From Comamonas phosphati (GTDB lineage: Bacteria > Pseudomonadota > Gammaproteobacteria > Burkholderiales > Burkholderiaceae_C): a stretch of DNA of 64,000 bases. Under the pieces are notes generated by a model. It searched no databases. It worked only from the letters and a program-made list of their open reading frames with translations, and was not told where the DNA came from. Below are positions 9,521-18,538 of the stretch, piece after piece; position 1 is the stretch's first letter; every line of letters starts with the position of its first letter. The DNA is taken from assembly GCF_014637085.1 (NCBI RefSeq), contig NZ_BMEU01000001.1:1-64000 (forward strand), in the 5' to 3' direction. The position numbers and the translations under genes are program-made.

Positions 9521-10310
9521 AGTGCTTTTCAATGAAGTGCCCAATCGCCTGCAATGCCCACATCACCGGCAGGATGACGATCAGAAAAATAATGGTGTAA
9601 GCGGAGCCGACTTCGATACGCATGGATGCATAGCTGTCAGCCAGGCCTACGGGCAGCGTGCGGGTCAGCGGGGTGTGCAGCATCCAGGTCAGGTTGAATT
9701 CCCCGACCGAGAGCGTGAAGACCATCAGGCAGGCGGCGATGATGGCGGGCAGTACGGCTGGAACCAGAATGCCGAGAAAGCGCTGGCCGAATGACGCGCC
9801 TAGCGAGCGGGCAGCTTCTTCCAGGGAAAGCAGCTCCCGGCGGCGAAAAGCCGAGCCCACCATGCGCACCATGAATGGCAGAGTGAATATCACGTGCCCC
9901 ACCAGGATGAAGGCAAAACTCTGGCGGAAGCGGGTCAGGCTGCCATAGGCCAGAAGCAGGGCCAGTGCGCTGGCAAGACCGGGAATCGCTACCGGCAAGG
10001 TCAGCAGTTCCTCGAAATGCCGCGCCCAGGAAGAGCGGCTGCGGGCCAGGGCATAGGCGCAGGGGACGCCCAGCAGCAGTGCAAGCGCAACGCAGGCGCA
10101 GGCAATGAGCAAGGACATCAGGACCGTGCTGCCGTAGCCGGACCAGACCTCCCGCAGCCATCGACCCGTGAGCCCGCTGGACAGACCCTGGCTGTAGTTT
10201 TCCACCACGCCTGCCAGGATCGATAAAAGCATGGGGGCCAGCATGAAGACCGTGACGACCAGTGTCACCAGCCACATGACCGGGGACATTTTTTGAGAGT
10301 TGCTGCGCAT
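9510..10310 (-). CDS. ABC transporter permease (second)
   Basis: 266 residues with about six hydrophobic helices and the EAA-type loop EEAARSLGASFGQRFLGILVPAVLPAI that contacts the ATPase. It starts 2 bp after the first permease ends. Family: binding-protein-dependent inner-membrane component of the iron/polyamine/phosphonate group. Confidence 0.9.
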   Translation of the reverse strand: MRSNSQKMSPVMWLVTLVVTVFMLAPMLLSILAGVVENYSQGLSSGLTGRWLREVWSGYGSTVLMSLLIACACVALALLLGVPCAYALARSRSSWARHFEELLTLPVAIPGLASALALLLAYGSLTRFRQSFAFILVGHVIFTLPFMVRMVGSAFRRRELLSLEEAARSLGASFGQRFLGILVPAVLPAIIAACLMVFTLSVGEFNLTWMLHTPLTRTLPVGLADSYASMRIEVGSAYTIIFLIVILPVMWALQAIGHFIEKHYGK

Positions 10311-10312
10311 GT

Positions 10313-11146
10313 TCAGATTCCTGCGGCGACGGGGCCTGCGAAGCGGCGCGCCAGCCAGAGCACAAACCAGGTGATCAACCCCAGGCTGATGGACAGGCTG
10401 GCCGCCAGTGCGAAGTTGGCGTAGTTGGTGAACTCGTTGTAGATGCTGATGGGCAGCACTTCAAATTTGCTGGACAAGGTGAAGGCCGTGCCGAAGGCGC
10501 CGATGGCCGTGGCAAAGACGATGGCGCCGCAGGCCATGGTGGTGGGCATCAGCTGTGGCCACCACACATCGCGTGCCACGGCCCAGCCATGGGCCCCCAG
10601 GGAGCGGGAGGCTTCCTCCAGGTGCGGGTCCATGGCTTCGGCGGCGGCCGTGTACGAAGCAATGGCGCGCGGCAAAGAGAAATACAGATAGCCCAGAAAC
10701 AGGCCCAGAAAGCCATAGGCAAAGGTGATGCGCTCGCCCCCCAGTGCGACGGAGATGTCTGCCAGCACACCTTGACGGCCGCCCATCAGAATCATGAAGA
10801 AACCGACGATGACTCCAGGAAAGGACAGTGGCAGGGTGAGCAGGGAAAGCAGCAGCCCCCGGCCTGGAAAGCGATTCCTAGCCATGGAAATGCCCATCAT
10901 GCCGCCGATGAGCAAAGTGGCGAGGGTGACCAGAATGGACAAGCCGACGGTCTGCAGCAGGCTTTGCAGATAGATCAGATCGGTGAAAGTGGCGAAATAG
11001 GTTTGCCAGCCATCCCCAGCCGGCAAGGCGATGAGCATGAGCGCGGGTAGCAGCCAGAATGCGGCGAAGAACGCCACGGCAGGAGCACTGCATGCAATCA
11101 GGAGAAAACGGGAAGACACAGGGCTCGTGGTGCTGTGGCGCGTCAT
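10313..11146 (-). CDS. ABC transporter permease (first)
   Basis: 277 residues, about six transmembrane helices, with the coupling loop EEASRSLGAHGWAVARDVWWPQL. It lies 18 bp after the binding-protein gene and is 2 bp from the next permease. It forms the membrane channel with its partner. Confidence 0.9.
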   Translation of the reverse strand: MTRHSTTSPVSSRFLLIACSAPAVAFFAAFWLLPALMLIALPAGDGWQTYFATFTDLIYLQSLLQTVGLSILVTLATLLIGGMMGISMARNRFPGRGLLLSLLTLPLSFPGVIVGFFMILMGGRQGVLADISVALGGERITFAYGFLGLFLGYLYFSLPRAIASYTAAAEAMDPHLEEASRSLGAHGWAVARDVWWPQLMPTTMACGAIVFATAIGAFGTAFTLSSKFEVLPISIYNEFTNYANFALAASLSISLGLITWFVLWLARRFAGPVAAGI

Positions 11147-11164
11147 GAATTGGCCTTGTGTTCC

Positions 11165-12175
11165 TTAACGCACTTCACGCAGATAGCGTGTGGAGAAGCC
11201 GCGCTGCACTTCCGCCATCTTGCGGTAGTCCACGGACTTGGCGCGTGCGTATTCGGAGGCGGGCAGGAAGTGGCTGGCGACGTCCTTGGGCATGGCCACG
11301 TTGCGCACGGGACGCAGGTAGGCATTGGCCCACAGGGCCTGCCCCTTGTCCGAGAGTACATAGTCGAGAACCTTTTTACCGTTGGCCGGATTGGGCGAGT
11401 TCTTCACCAGGCTCATGACATAGGGCATGACTACCGTGCCCTCCTTGGGAATGACGAATTCCACATTGGCCTTGTCCTTGTACTTGGCGCGGTAGGCGTT
11501 GAAGTCGTAGTCCAGCAAGATGCCGATCTCGCCGGACAGCAGGCGTGCATAGGAGGTCTGCTTGGGCACGATGGGCTCGTTCTTCTGCAACTGCTTGAAG
11601 TAGTTCAGAGCCGGGCCAAAGTTGTCCATGTTGCCGCCCATGGCTTCGTTCACGGCCACGGCACCCACGTAGCCGACAAAGGCCGAGGCGGGGTCCAGGT
11701 AGCCGATCAGACCCTTGTACTCAGGCTTGAGCAGGTCGGCCCAGGACTGGGGAACCGGCTTGCTGCCCAGTGCGGCCTTGTTGACCATGAAGCCCAGCGT
11801 GCCGGAGTGGATCGTGAACCACTCGCCCTTGGGGTCTTTCAAGCCGTTGGGAATATCGTTCCAGGTGGCGGGCTTGTAGCCGGTCACCACGCCATCTTTT
11901 TGCGCCTGAATGGCAAAGGTCACGCCCAGGTAGGTGACATCGGCCACAGGGCTGGATTTTTCAGCCACCAACTGGGCCAGCGACTGACCGGAGTTCTTGT
12001 TGTCTGGAGGGACGGTGATGCCTGTGTCGGCTTTGATGGCCTTGATCTGGCTGCCCCAGTCAGCCCACTCGGGCGGGCAGTTGTAGCAGATGGCGCTTTG
12101 CGCGAGGGCCGAGCCGCAGATGGTGCTGGCAGCAAGCAGAGCCATGCGGCGAAGATTGGTTTTGAGCAAAGACAT
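11165..12175 (-). CDS. Periplasmic solute-binding protein of the LacI-controlled ABC system
   Basis: 336 residues with a Sec signal peptide (MALLAASTICGSALA-QS). The mature part is a type 2 periplasmic binding protein of the extracellular solute-binding family 1 group (segments GTLGFMVNKAALG, PQSWADLLKPEYKG, VLDYVLSDKGQALW). Substrate cannot be read directly; relatives carry Fe3+, polyamines, spermidine or 2-aminoethylphosphonate. A pair of cysteines (CYNC) lies just after the signal. Co-transcription with a GpdQ-like enzyme suggests a phosphodiester or phosphoester ligand. Confidence 0.85.
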   Translation of the reverse strand: MSLLKTNLRRMALLAASTICGSALAQSAICYNCPPEWADWGSQIKAIKADTGITVPPDNKNSGQSLAQLVAEKSSPVADVTYLGVTFAIQAQKDGVVTGYKPATWNDIPNGLKDPKGEWFTIHSGTLGFMVNKAALGSKPVPQSWADLLKPEYKGLIGYLDPASAFVGYVGAVAVNEAMGGNMDNFGPALNYFKQLQKNEPIVPKQTSYARLLSGEIGILLDYDFNAYRAKYKDKANVEFVIPKEGTVVMPYVMSLVKNSPNPANGKKVLDYVLSDKGQALWANAYLRPVRNVAMPKDVASHFLPASEYARAKSVDYRKMAEVQRGFSTRYLREVR

Positions 12176-12202
12176 CTTGTTTCCTTGATGGGTGAGAAAA
12201 GC

Positions 12203-13213
12203 TTAAGAAAAAGCGGTACTTGAAAGAGGCGTGCAGGACTCCCCGGCTCTCCAGCCATAGGGCAGATGCACGCTGTCATTGCCGCAGAGCAAGGCATTCC
12301 TGGCCAATGCGTCGCACAACAAGGCCACGCATTGCCTGCCAATGGCTTCGTTGGGCTGCGTAATGGATGCCAGAGAGGGCGTGAGGTCGCTGCCAAGTGC
12401 AATGCCGTCAAACCCCACCACGCACAGGTCCTGCGGAACGCGCAGTCCTGCCAGGGCGGCAGCGCGGAGGCTGCGGATGGCGATCAGGTCGTTGCTGCAG
12501 ACCAGGGCCGTCGGCGGGTCTGCTTGCATCAGGTCCTGCTGCAACTGCTCCAGTGCCTGGGTGGTGAAGGGCAGCTCCCAGACCGGCAAGGCAGTCAGGC
12601 CGCGCGCCTGCATGCCTTGCAGATAGCCCTTGTAGCGTTGCTGGGCGCGATCGGACGCATGCAGCTGGCCGGTGACCATGCCGATGCGTTGATGTCCCGA
12701 ATCGTGCAGGCGTTCCACCAGGTGGTAAATCGCTTGGCGGTTGTCGACAGAGACACAGGCGTGCTCCTCGGTCTGGCTGTAGGCCAGCACATAGGGCAGG
12801 CCGACCTGCCGGGTGCGCTGGAGGGTCTGGGAGGTGGCGGGGTTGGAGACCACGAGCACCAGAGCCTCCACGCCCGCACTAAGCAGACGCTCGGCGGCAG
12901 CGGTCTCGCGCTCCTGGTCATATTCGGTGGTGGTGAGGACAATCGCATAGCCGCGCTGCTCGGCTTCGGCGGCAATCCCTTGCAGGCATTCTGCAAACAC
13001 GGGGTTGCTGAGAGTGGGCAGCATCACGCCCAGCACCTGGCTGCGGCGGGTACGCAAGGTGCGAGCACTGCTGTTGGGGACATAGCCCAGCTCGCGGGCA
13101 ACGCGCTGGACGCTGGCGCGCGTTTGCGGGTTGACGATTTCCGGGTTGTTGAAAACGCGTGAGACTGTAGCGACAGACGTGCCGGCAAGGCGGGCGACTT
13201 CGGTGATGCTCAT
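12203..13213 (-). CDS. LacI-family transcriptional regulator
   Basis: 336 residues from ATG 13213, which puts the helix-turn-helix (ITEVARLAGTSVATVSRVFN) at the extreme N-terminus as in LacI. The rest is a sugar-binding-protein-like effector domain (VLGVMLPTLSNPVFAECLQGI ... VVGFDGIALGSDLTPSLASI). It is the first gene of the operon, 27 bp before the binding-protein gene, and a perfect inverted repeat lies directly upstream of its start, so autoregulation of the whole operon is likely. Confidence 0.93.
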   Translation of the reverse strand: MSITEVARLAGTSVATVSRVFNNPEIVNPQTRASVQRVARELGYVPNSSARTLRTRRSQVLGVMLPTLSNPVFAECLQGIAAEAEQRGYAIVLTTTEYDQERETAAAERLLSAGVEALVLVVSNPATSQTLQRTRQVGLPYVLAYSQTEEHACVSVDNRQAIYHLVERLHDSGHQRIGMVTGQLHASDRAQQRYKGYLQGMQARGLTALPVWELPFTTQALEQLQQDLMQADPPTALVCSNDLIAIRSLRAAALAGLRVPQDLCVVGFDGIALGSDLTPSLASITQPNEAIGRQCVALLCDALARNALLCGNDSVHLPYGWRAGESCTPLSSTAFS

Positions 13214-13216
13214 GGA

Positions 13217-13243
13217 TGTAAACGATTTCTGAAAACGTTTACA
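13217..13243. promoter_or_regulatory. Probable LacI-family operator
   Basis: TGTAAACG (13217-13224) and CGTTTACA (13236-13243) form a perfect 8 bp inverted repeat with an 11 bp spacer. The right half also sits in GAAAACGTTTAC, centred on AACGTT as in many LacI/GalR-family operators. It starts 4 bp from the regulator's ATG, where binding would block transcription of the operon. Confidence 0.65.
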
Positions 13244-13275
13244 TTTCACGATTCTTCAATGACAGGGGATTGATG

Positions 13276-13287
13276 ATTTCATGAAAT
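13276..13287. promoter_or_regulatory. 12 bp palindrome upstream of the LacI-type operon
   Basis: ATTTCATGAAAT is a perfect palindrome, 33 bp from the operator. It may be a second binding site or part of the promoter region. Confidence 0.3.
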
Positions 13288-13592
13288 TTTTGTGACATGG
13301 TGTATCGGCTGGAATCATTGGCGTCTGCGTGTCACGGCGTGGTTGCGCGAGTCGTCGGGTGGCCAGTGGCGATGGGGCAGCACCTGGCCGGACTGCCCCG
13401 GCGGCAGACCCCTGGCTTGGTGCCGTCCAATGCAAAAGCCTCTCCCCCTGGGGAGACAGCGGTGGCATGCGGTGAGCAGGCGTGGTGGCTGTTTTTGCTG
13501 CAGGGCCGCCCCAAGCAAAGGCCTGCCCGGGTGGGTGGCCCAGGGGTTCCTCCCGTTGGACAACCGTTGCCATATTTCTATATTGCGAATTC

Positions 13593-15782
13593 ATGGACGA
13601 ACTTCCTCCACACCCTCGTTCAGAGCCGCCCTGGGTGGTTCCGGAGCAGCCTTCTGCGGTTGCCGGGGGGCGGTTTTTCTTCAAGAGGCCGGGCGCCTGG
13701 CCCAGAGGGCCGGGGCCCATCGTGCGCAGCATGCTGCTGATGGCTGCTTTCACCGCCATCGTGCTCAGCGTCGGCCTGGTCTGGTGGAGCGTGCATTCCA
13801 CGCGGCAATCGGTGGTGGGGCAGGCCCTGCCGCTGCAGACCCAGGCGCTGGAGCAGATGGGGCGCACGCTGGCCTTCCGCGTGGAGCAGCAGCAAAAGCC
13901 CTTGCAGGCCCTGGCAAGCGCCGTGGCAGCGCATATGGGGGAGCCGCGCGCGGTGCTGCAATCCATGCTGCTGCAGCAGACTTCCATGGCCGGGCTGTTC
14001 GAGCGTCTGCAGCTCGCCGATGCGCAGGGGCAGCTGCTTGTCAATCTTCAGGGAGGGCAGGCACAGGCCCTGGAGGCCCTGGCCGAGCCGGAGCGCGCCG
14101 CGCTGCGGCGCGGCCTGGAGGATGGCAAGCCCCTGACCAAGGTCTGGATGCATTCGGACGGCACGGATGTGGTGCTGGACATGCTGCACGTGCTGCCTTT
14201 GCGCAGCGCGCAGGGCAAGCTGGTCGGTGTGCTGGGCGGCAGTCTGCAGATGCCGGCCCAGGCCTTTCTGCCAGCGGGCGCCAGCACGGATCTCGATGAG
14301 AAGGCCAGCCTGCTGCTGCTGGGTCCGGACGGCAAGGTGCTGGCGCAAAACGAGCGCGGACACTGGCAGCTGGCCGGCAGCTCCGATCTGGCCTGGGTAC
14401 GCGATGTCGTCGATGCCGATTGGATCAAATCGGTGCAGCTGGGAGCGCGCGGCGAACAGCGCTGCCAGCAGCTGTGGAGTGCCGTGCCCCTGCCCTGGAC
14501 GCAATGGATTTTGCTCAAGGTCTCCAATGTGCAGGCCTGGGCACCGGGGCCGACGCGGCGCGAGCAGTGGACCATTCTGGCCATCGCAGTGGCCGCGGCC
14601 CTGGCCCTGGCCCTGGTCCTGGCCTTGATTGCCTATCCCCTGACCGAGCTGTACCGCCGCTCGCAGCGGGCCTTGCAGAACCAGCTGGCGGACGAGGTGG
14701 ACTCCAATGTCCGCGGCGCCCTGTGGTGGCGGCGCCTGTCCGAGCACGACTGGGGCGAGGCCCAGGCCTTGCGCAGCGCGCTGCAGGTCCTGGGGCAAAG
14801 CCGCGAAGCGCAGCATGAGAGGCAGCTCGAAATGCAGCTGCAGCTGCAGACGCTGATGGACTATGCCCCGGTCGGGCTGGTCGTGACCCAGGCCGGCCGC
14901 ATACAGCGGGTCGGCATGCAGGCGGCCCGCATCCTTGGCTATACGCCGCCCGAGCTGCAGGGCATGCCGATCCAGCGGCTCTGTTCGTCGTCCCATGTCT
15001 ACGAGCAGCTGGTGCAGCGCATACAGCGCGACCTGGATATCTACGGCCAGTTCGACAGCGAAACCAGTCTGCAGCGCAAGGACGGCAGCACGGTGTGGGT
15101 GCGCATACACGGCCAGAGCATGCAGCGCATGCGCCGCAGCTGGGAGGTCCCCAAGCGCGAAGGGCAGGAAAATTTCCTGGTCTGGGAAGTGGAGGACGTC
15201 ACCACGCAGCGCCTGGTGCGCGAGCAGTCGGGCTGGAAGGCCATGCACGACCCCCTGACCAAGCTGCCGAACCGTGCGGCTTTCGCCATGCGTCTGCAGG
15301 AGTGGCTGCGGGAGTGTGCCGAGGCGACTGTCGAGGCGGGAGAAGATGCGGGCGAGCAGGGCGAGGAGGCCACGCATGGCGTCATCCTCTACCTGGACCT
15401 CGACCATTTCTCCCAGATCAACCAGCAGGGCGGCCGGCAGGCCGGCGACGAAGTGCTGGGCCATATTGCCCGGCTGATAGAAGCCTCCGTGCGTCCGCAC
15501 GGCTGGGTGGCGAGGGTGGGGGGCGACGAGTTCGCGGTGCTGTTGCCGGGGGCGACCCAGCAGCAGGGCATGCGTACCGCACAGCTGCTGTGCATGGCCG
15601 TGCAGGACTGGGAAGGCGCCTGGGAGGGGCGCCGCTATCTGATGGGCGTGAGCATCGGGCTGCTGATGATCGATGCGCGCAGGTACACGGTGGCCGCGGC
15701 GCTCAAGGCGGCCGACATGGCCTGCTATGCGGCCAAGCGCAAGGGGCGCAACCGCGTTGAGGTCCTGGCGCAGGCGGCCTAG
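13593..15782 (+). CDS. Membrane diguanylate cyclase with sensor, PAS and GGDEF domains
   Basis: 729 residues. The start at 13593 (MDELPPHP) precedes the first membrane helix (about residues 45-65); a second helix lies near 330-350, and the roughly 260 residues between form a periplasmic Cache-like sensor. A PAS domain follows (LMDYAPVGLVVTQAG ... LQRKDGSTVWVRIHGQS), then a GGDEF domain with HDPLTKLPNR, YLDLDHFSQIN and an intact GGDEF active site, so it should make cyclic di-GMP. The position of the RxxD product-inhibition site reads RPHG, so feedback inhibition may be absent. An acidic insertion (VEAGEDAGEQGEEA) lies early in the GGDEF domain. It is monocistronic. Confidence 0.92.
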   Translation: MDELPPHPRSEPPWVVPEQPSAVAGGRFFFKRPGAWPRGPGPIVRSMLLMAAFTAIVLSVGLVWWSVHSTRQSVVGQALPLQTQALEQMGRTLAFRVEQQQKPLQALASAVAAHMGEPRAVLQSMLLQQTSMAGLFERLQLADAQGQLLVNLQGGQAQALEALAEPERAALRRGLEDGKPLTKVWMHSDGTDVVLDMLHVLPLRSAQGKLVGVLGGSLQMPAQAFLPAGASTDLDEKASLLLLGPDGKVLAQNERGHWQLAGSSDLAWVRDVVDADWIKSVQLGARGEQRCQQLWSAVPLPWTQWILLKVSNVQAWAPGPTRREQWTILAIAVAAALALALVLALIAYPLTELYRRSQRALQNQLADEVDSNVRGALWWRRLSEHDWGEAQALRSALQVLGQSREAQHERQLEMQLQLQTLMDYAPVGLVVTQAGRIQRVGMQAARILGYTPPELQGMPIQRLCSSSHVYEQLVQRIQRDLDIYGQFDSETSLQRKDGSTVWVRIHGQSMQRMRRSWEVPKREGQENFLVWEVEDVTTQRLVREQSGWKAMHDPLTKLPNRAAFAMRLQEWLRECAEATVEAGEDAGEQGEEATHGVILYLDLDHFSQINQQGGRQAGDEVLGHIARLIEASVRPHGWVARVGGDEFAVLLPGATQQQGMRTAQLLCMAVQDWEGAWEGRRYLMGVSIGLLMIDARRYTVAAALKAADMACYAAKRKGRNRVEVLAQAA

Positions 15783-15948
15783 CGGTCATGGCAGGAATGG
15801 GCCGCCAGCCGCCAAGGCTCATACCCGGTGTTTTGCTTTATTTCGCGCAGATTGCCGGGGGCGAGTAGGTTACGCTCGGATCTGATTTTTTTCACACGCC
15901 AGAAATTCATACAAGAGACAACGCTGCGGCCGTCCGGGCCCTGCGCCC

Positions 15949-16887
15949 ATGCCTATGCGTGATCAGACCCTGTTCGACAAGATTGACCTGCACCTCATCC
16001 GCGTGCTGCATACCGTGCTCACGGAGCGCAGCGTTTCGCGCGCTGCCCTGCGCCTGGGCATGCACCAGCCCGCCGTATCGGCGGCCCTGCGGCGGCTGCG
16101 CGAGCTGGCCGGCGACCCGTTGCTGGTGCGCTCGGGCGCGCAGATGCAGCCCACGGAGGTGGGGCAGCGCATGGTGCTGCCGGCCGCCGACATTCTTCGC
16201 GCGGCCGAAGGCCTGTTCAGCGATGCGCGCCACTTCGATCCGCGCACCTCGACCAGAACCTTTCGCATTGCCGCCAGCGATTACCTGGACCCCCAGTTCC
16301 TGCCGCGCCTGGTGGCCGCCATCAAGCTCGAGGCCCCCAACTGCCCCGTGGACATACTGCCGCTTAGCGCGGAAGCCCATTACGAAGGCCAACTGGCCCA
16401 GGGCGAGGTGGACGTGGTGATCGGCAACTGGCCGCAGCCGCCCCAGGGCCTGCACATGGCGCGGCTGTTCGAGGACGAAGTGGTGTGCCTGGTCAGTCCC
16501 AAGCATCCGGCCGTGCGCCGCGGCTGGGATGTGCCGCAGTGGCTGGAGGCCGAGCATATTGCGCCCACGCCCGCGTATCCGGGCGCGCGCGGCGTGATCG
16601 ACGAGCAACTGGCCGGCATGGGATTGCAGCGCCAGGTCACGGTGCGCTGCGCGCATTTCAGCCTGATTCCCGACATGGTGGCCTCCAGCCTGCTGGTGCT
16701 GACTTCGGGGCGGCTTTTCTGCGACCGCTTTTGCGCGCGGCTGCCCCTGGTCATCCTGCCGTCTCCCGTGGAGTTCCCGCCGCTGGTCTATTACCAGTTA
16801 TGGCACGCGCGTTCGCATGCCGGAGCCGCCACGCGATGGCTGCGGGAGATGGTCCGGAATGTGGCTTTAATGCTTCGAAATCAATAG
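15949..16887 (+). CDS. LysR-family transcriptional regulator
   Basis: 312 residues with an N-terminal winged helix (SVSRAALRLGMHQPAVSAALRRL) and a LysR substrate-binding domain (FRIAASDYLDPQFLPRLVAAI ...). An alternative ATG two codons later is possible. It reads in the same direction as the purine transporter genes and ends 76 bp before the first, so it may regulate them. LysR genes more often face their targets divergently, so this is an inference. Confidence 0.88.
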   Translation: MPMRDQTLFDKIDLHLIRVLHTVLTERSVSRAALRLGMHQPAVSAALRRLRELAGDPLLVRSGAQMQPTEVGQRMVLPAADILRAAEGLFSDARHFDPRTSTRTFRIAASDYLDPQFLPRLVAAIKLEAPNCPVDILPLSAEAHYEGQLAQGEVDVVIGNWPQPPQGLHMARLFEDEVVCLVSPKHPAVRRGWDVPQWLEAEHIAPTPAYPGARGVIDEQLAGMGLQRQVTVRCAHFSLIPDMVASSLLVLTSGRLFCDRFCARLPLVILPSPVEFPPLVYYQLWHARSHAGAATRWLREMVRNVALMLRNQ

Positions 16888-16963
16888 TTTGCAGACCTGG
16901 CGGGCGCAGGCCTCTGGGCCTGGATGTGTCAATTGCCTGTGTAAATTGAGAGACAATCCAGCG

Positions 16964-18538
16964 ATGAATCCCCCCCAGACCCATTCCTCGTCGATGGAGG
17001 CGCCTGCGCGTCTGCAATTGACAGGTATTACCAAGCGATACCCGGCGGTGGTTGCCAATAATGGGGTATCGCTGAATGTCCGTCCCGGCGAGGTGCATGC
17101 CATCCTGGGCGAGAACGGCGCTGGCAAGTCCACGCTGATGAAGATCATCTACGGCGCCGTCAAGCCCGACGAGGGCGGCATCCTGGTCGACGGCAAACCC
17201 GTGCAGATCCGCAATCCCCAGGAAGCGCGCCAGCTGGGCATTGCCATGGTGTTCCAGCATTTCAGCCTGTTCGACACGCTCACCGTGGCCGAGAACGTCT
17301 GGCTGGGCCTGGACAAGAACATTGCGCTGGCCCAGGTGGTCGAGCGCATAGCCGCCACGGCGCGCGACTACGGCCTCGAGGTGGACCCGCACCGCCCGGT
17401 GCACACGCTCTCCGTGGGCGAGATGCAGCGCGTGGAAATCATCCGCGCCCTGCTGACCAATCCGCGCGTGCTGATCCTGGACGAGCCCACCTCGGTGCTG
17501 ACGCCCCAGGCCGTGGAGAAGCTGTTCGTCGTGCTGCGCCGGCTGGCCTCCGAAGGCTGCTCCATTCTCTATATCAGTCACAAGCTGCACGAGATCCGCT
17601 CGCTGTGCACGGCCTGCACGGTGCTGCGCGGCGGCGTGGTGACGGGCGAGTGCAACCCCGCGCAGGAAACCAATGCCTCCCTGTCGCGCATGATGATCGG
17701 CTCCGAGCCGCCGCAGCTGGAGCACCGCAGTGTCCAGGTTGGCGCGGCCGTGCTGAGCGTGCAGGACCTGAGCCTCAGGAGCCAGGACCCATTCGGCGTC
17801 GATCTGCAGCACATGGCGCTGCAGGTGCGGGCCGGCGAGGTGGTCGGCATTGCCGGTGTTTCGGGCAACGGCCAGAAGGAGCTGATGTACGCGCTGTCCG
17901 GCGAAGACAGGGGTGCGGCGGCGGAGATGATCCAGGTGCTCGGCAAGGGCGTGGGCCGCATGGGGCCGGCGCGCCGCCGCGGGCTGGGCCTGCATTTCGT
18001 GCCCGAGGAGCGCCTGGGGCGCGGTGCCGTGCCCAGCATGGGGCTGGCGCACAACCTGCTGCTGACGCGCAAGACGGCGCTGGGCCAGGGTGGATGGATA
18101 CGCATGGGCCGGTTGCAGGCCCAGGCGCGCGACATCATCGCGCGCTTCAATGTCCGGGCCGGCGGCCCGAATGCCGCAGCGCAGTCGCTGTCGGGCGGCA
18201 ATCTGCAGAAATTCATCGTGGGCCGCGAAATCGATGCCAGGCCGCGTCTGCTCATCATCTCCCAGCCAACCTGGGGGGTGGATGTGGGCGCTGCCGCGCA
18301 GATCCGCGGCGAAATACTGCAGCTGCGCGACGCCGGCTGCGCCGTGCTGGTCGTGAGTGAGGAGCTGGACGAATTGTTTGAAATCTGTGACCGCCTGCAT
18401 GTGGTGGCCAAGGGGCGGCTGTCGCCTTCCATCGCGCGCGCCGATGCCACGGTGCAGCAGATCGGCGAATGGATGAGCGGGCTGTGGGATGGCGCGGGCG
18501 CTTCGGCCGCTACGGTGCAGGGAGCCGCCCATGCTTAA
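16964..18538 (+). CDS. Purine/nucleoside ABC transporter, dual ATPase subunit
   Basis: 524 residues with two ATP-binding cassettes. The first is canonical (Walker A GENGAGKST, signature LSVGEMQRVEI, Walker B VLILDEPTSV). The second has a degenerate Walker A (GVSGNGQKEL) but keeps the signature LSGGNLQKF. This asymmetric layout is standard for sugar and BMP-type nucleoside transporters (NupA/BmpD). The start ATG at 16964 has GAGAGAC upstream. It overlaps the permease gene by 8 bp. Confidence 0.93.
   Translation: MNPPQTHSSSMEAPARLQLTGITKRYPAVVANNGVSLNVRPGEVHAILGENGAGKSTLMKIIYGAVKPDEGGILVDGKPVQIRNPQEARQLGIAMVFQHFSLFDTLTVAENVWLGLDKNIALAQVVERIAATARDYGLEVDPHRPVHTLSVGEMQRVEIIRALLTNPRVLILDEPTSVLTPQAVEKLFVVLRRLASEGCSILYISHKLHEIRSLCTACTVLRGGVVTGECNPAQETNASLSRMMIGSEPPQLEHRSVQVGAAVLSVQDLSLRSQDPFGVDLQHMALQVRAGEVVGIAGVSGNGQKELMYALSGEDRGAAAEMIQVLGKGVGRMGPARRRGLGLHFVPEERLGRGAVPSMGLAHNLLLTRKTALGQGGWIRMGRLQAQARDIIARFNVRAGGPNAAAQSLSGGNLQKFIVGREIDARPRLLIISQPTWGVDVGAAAQIRGEILQLRDAGCAVLVVSEELDELFEICDRLHVVAKGRLSPSIARADATVQQIGEWMSGLWDGAGASAATVQGAAHA

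Larger units (their letters stand above)
13214..13592. other. lacI-like / diguanylate cyclase divergent intergenic region
   Basis: 379 bp without a gene. It carries the LacI-type operator at 13217-13243, a second 12 bp palindrome at 13276-13287 and, at about 13436-13520, sequence with a weak likeness to repeat family B (GGGCCGCCCCAAG near one end). Confidence 0.5.

Noticed and set aside
13620-15500. A 626-codon minus-strand frame opposite the diguanylate cyclase
   Set aside because: The plus strand has intact PAS and GGDEF domains; the antisense protein shows only GC-driven composition.
16751-18532. A 593-codon minus-strand frame opposite the purine ABC ATPase
   Set aside because: No family features, and the plus strand encodes a canonical dual ATPase.
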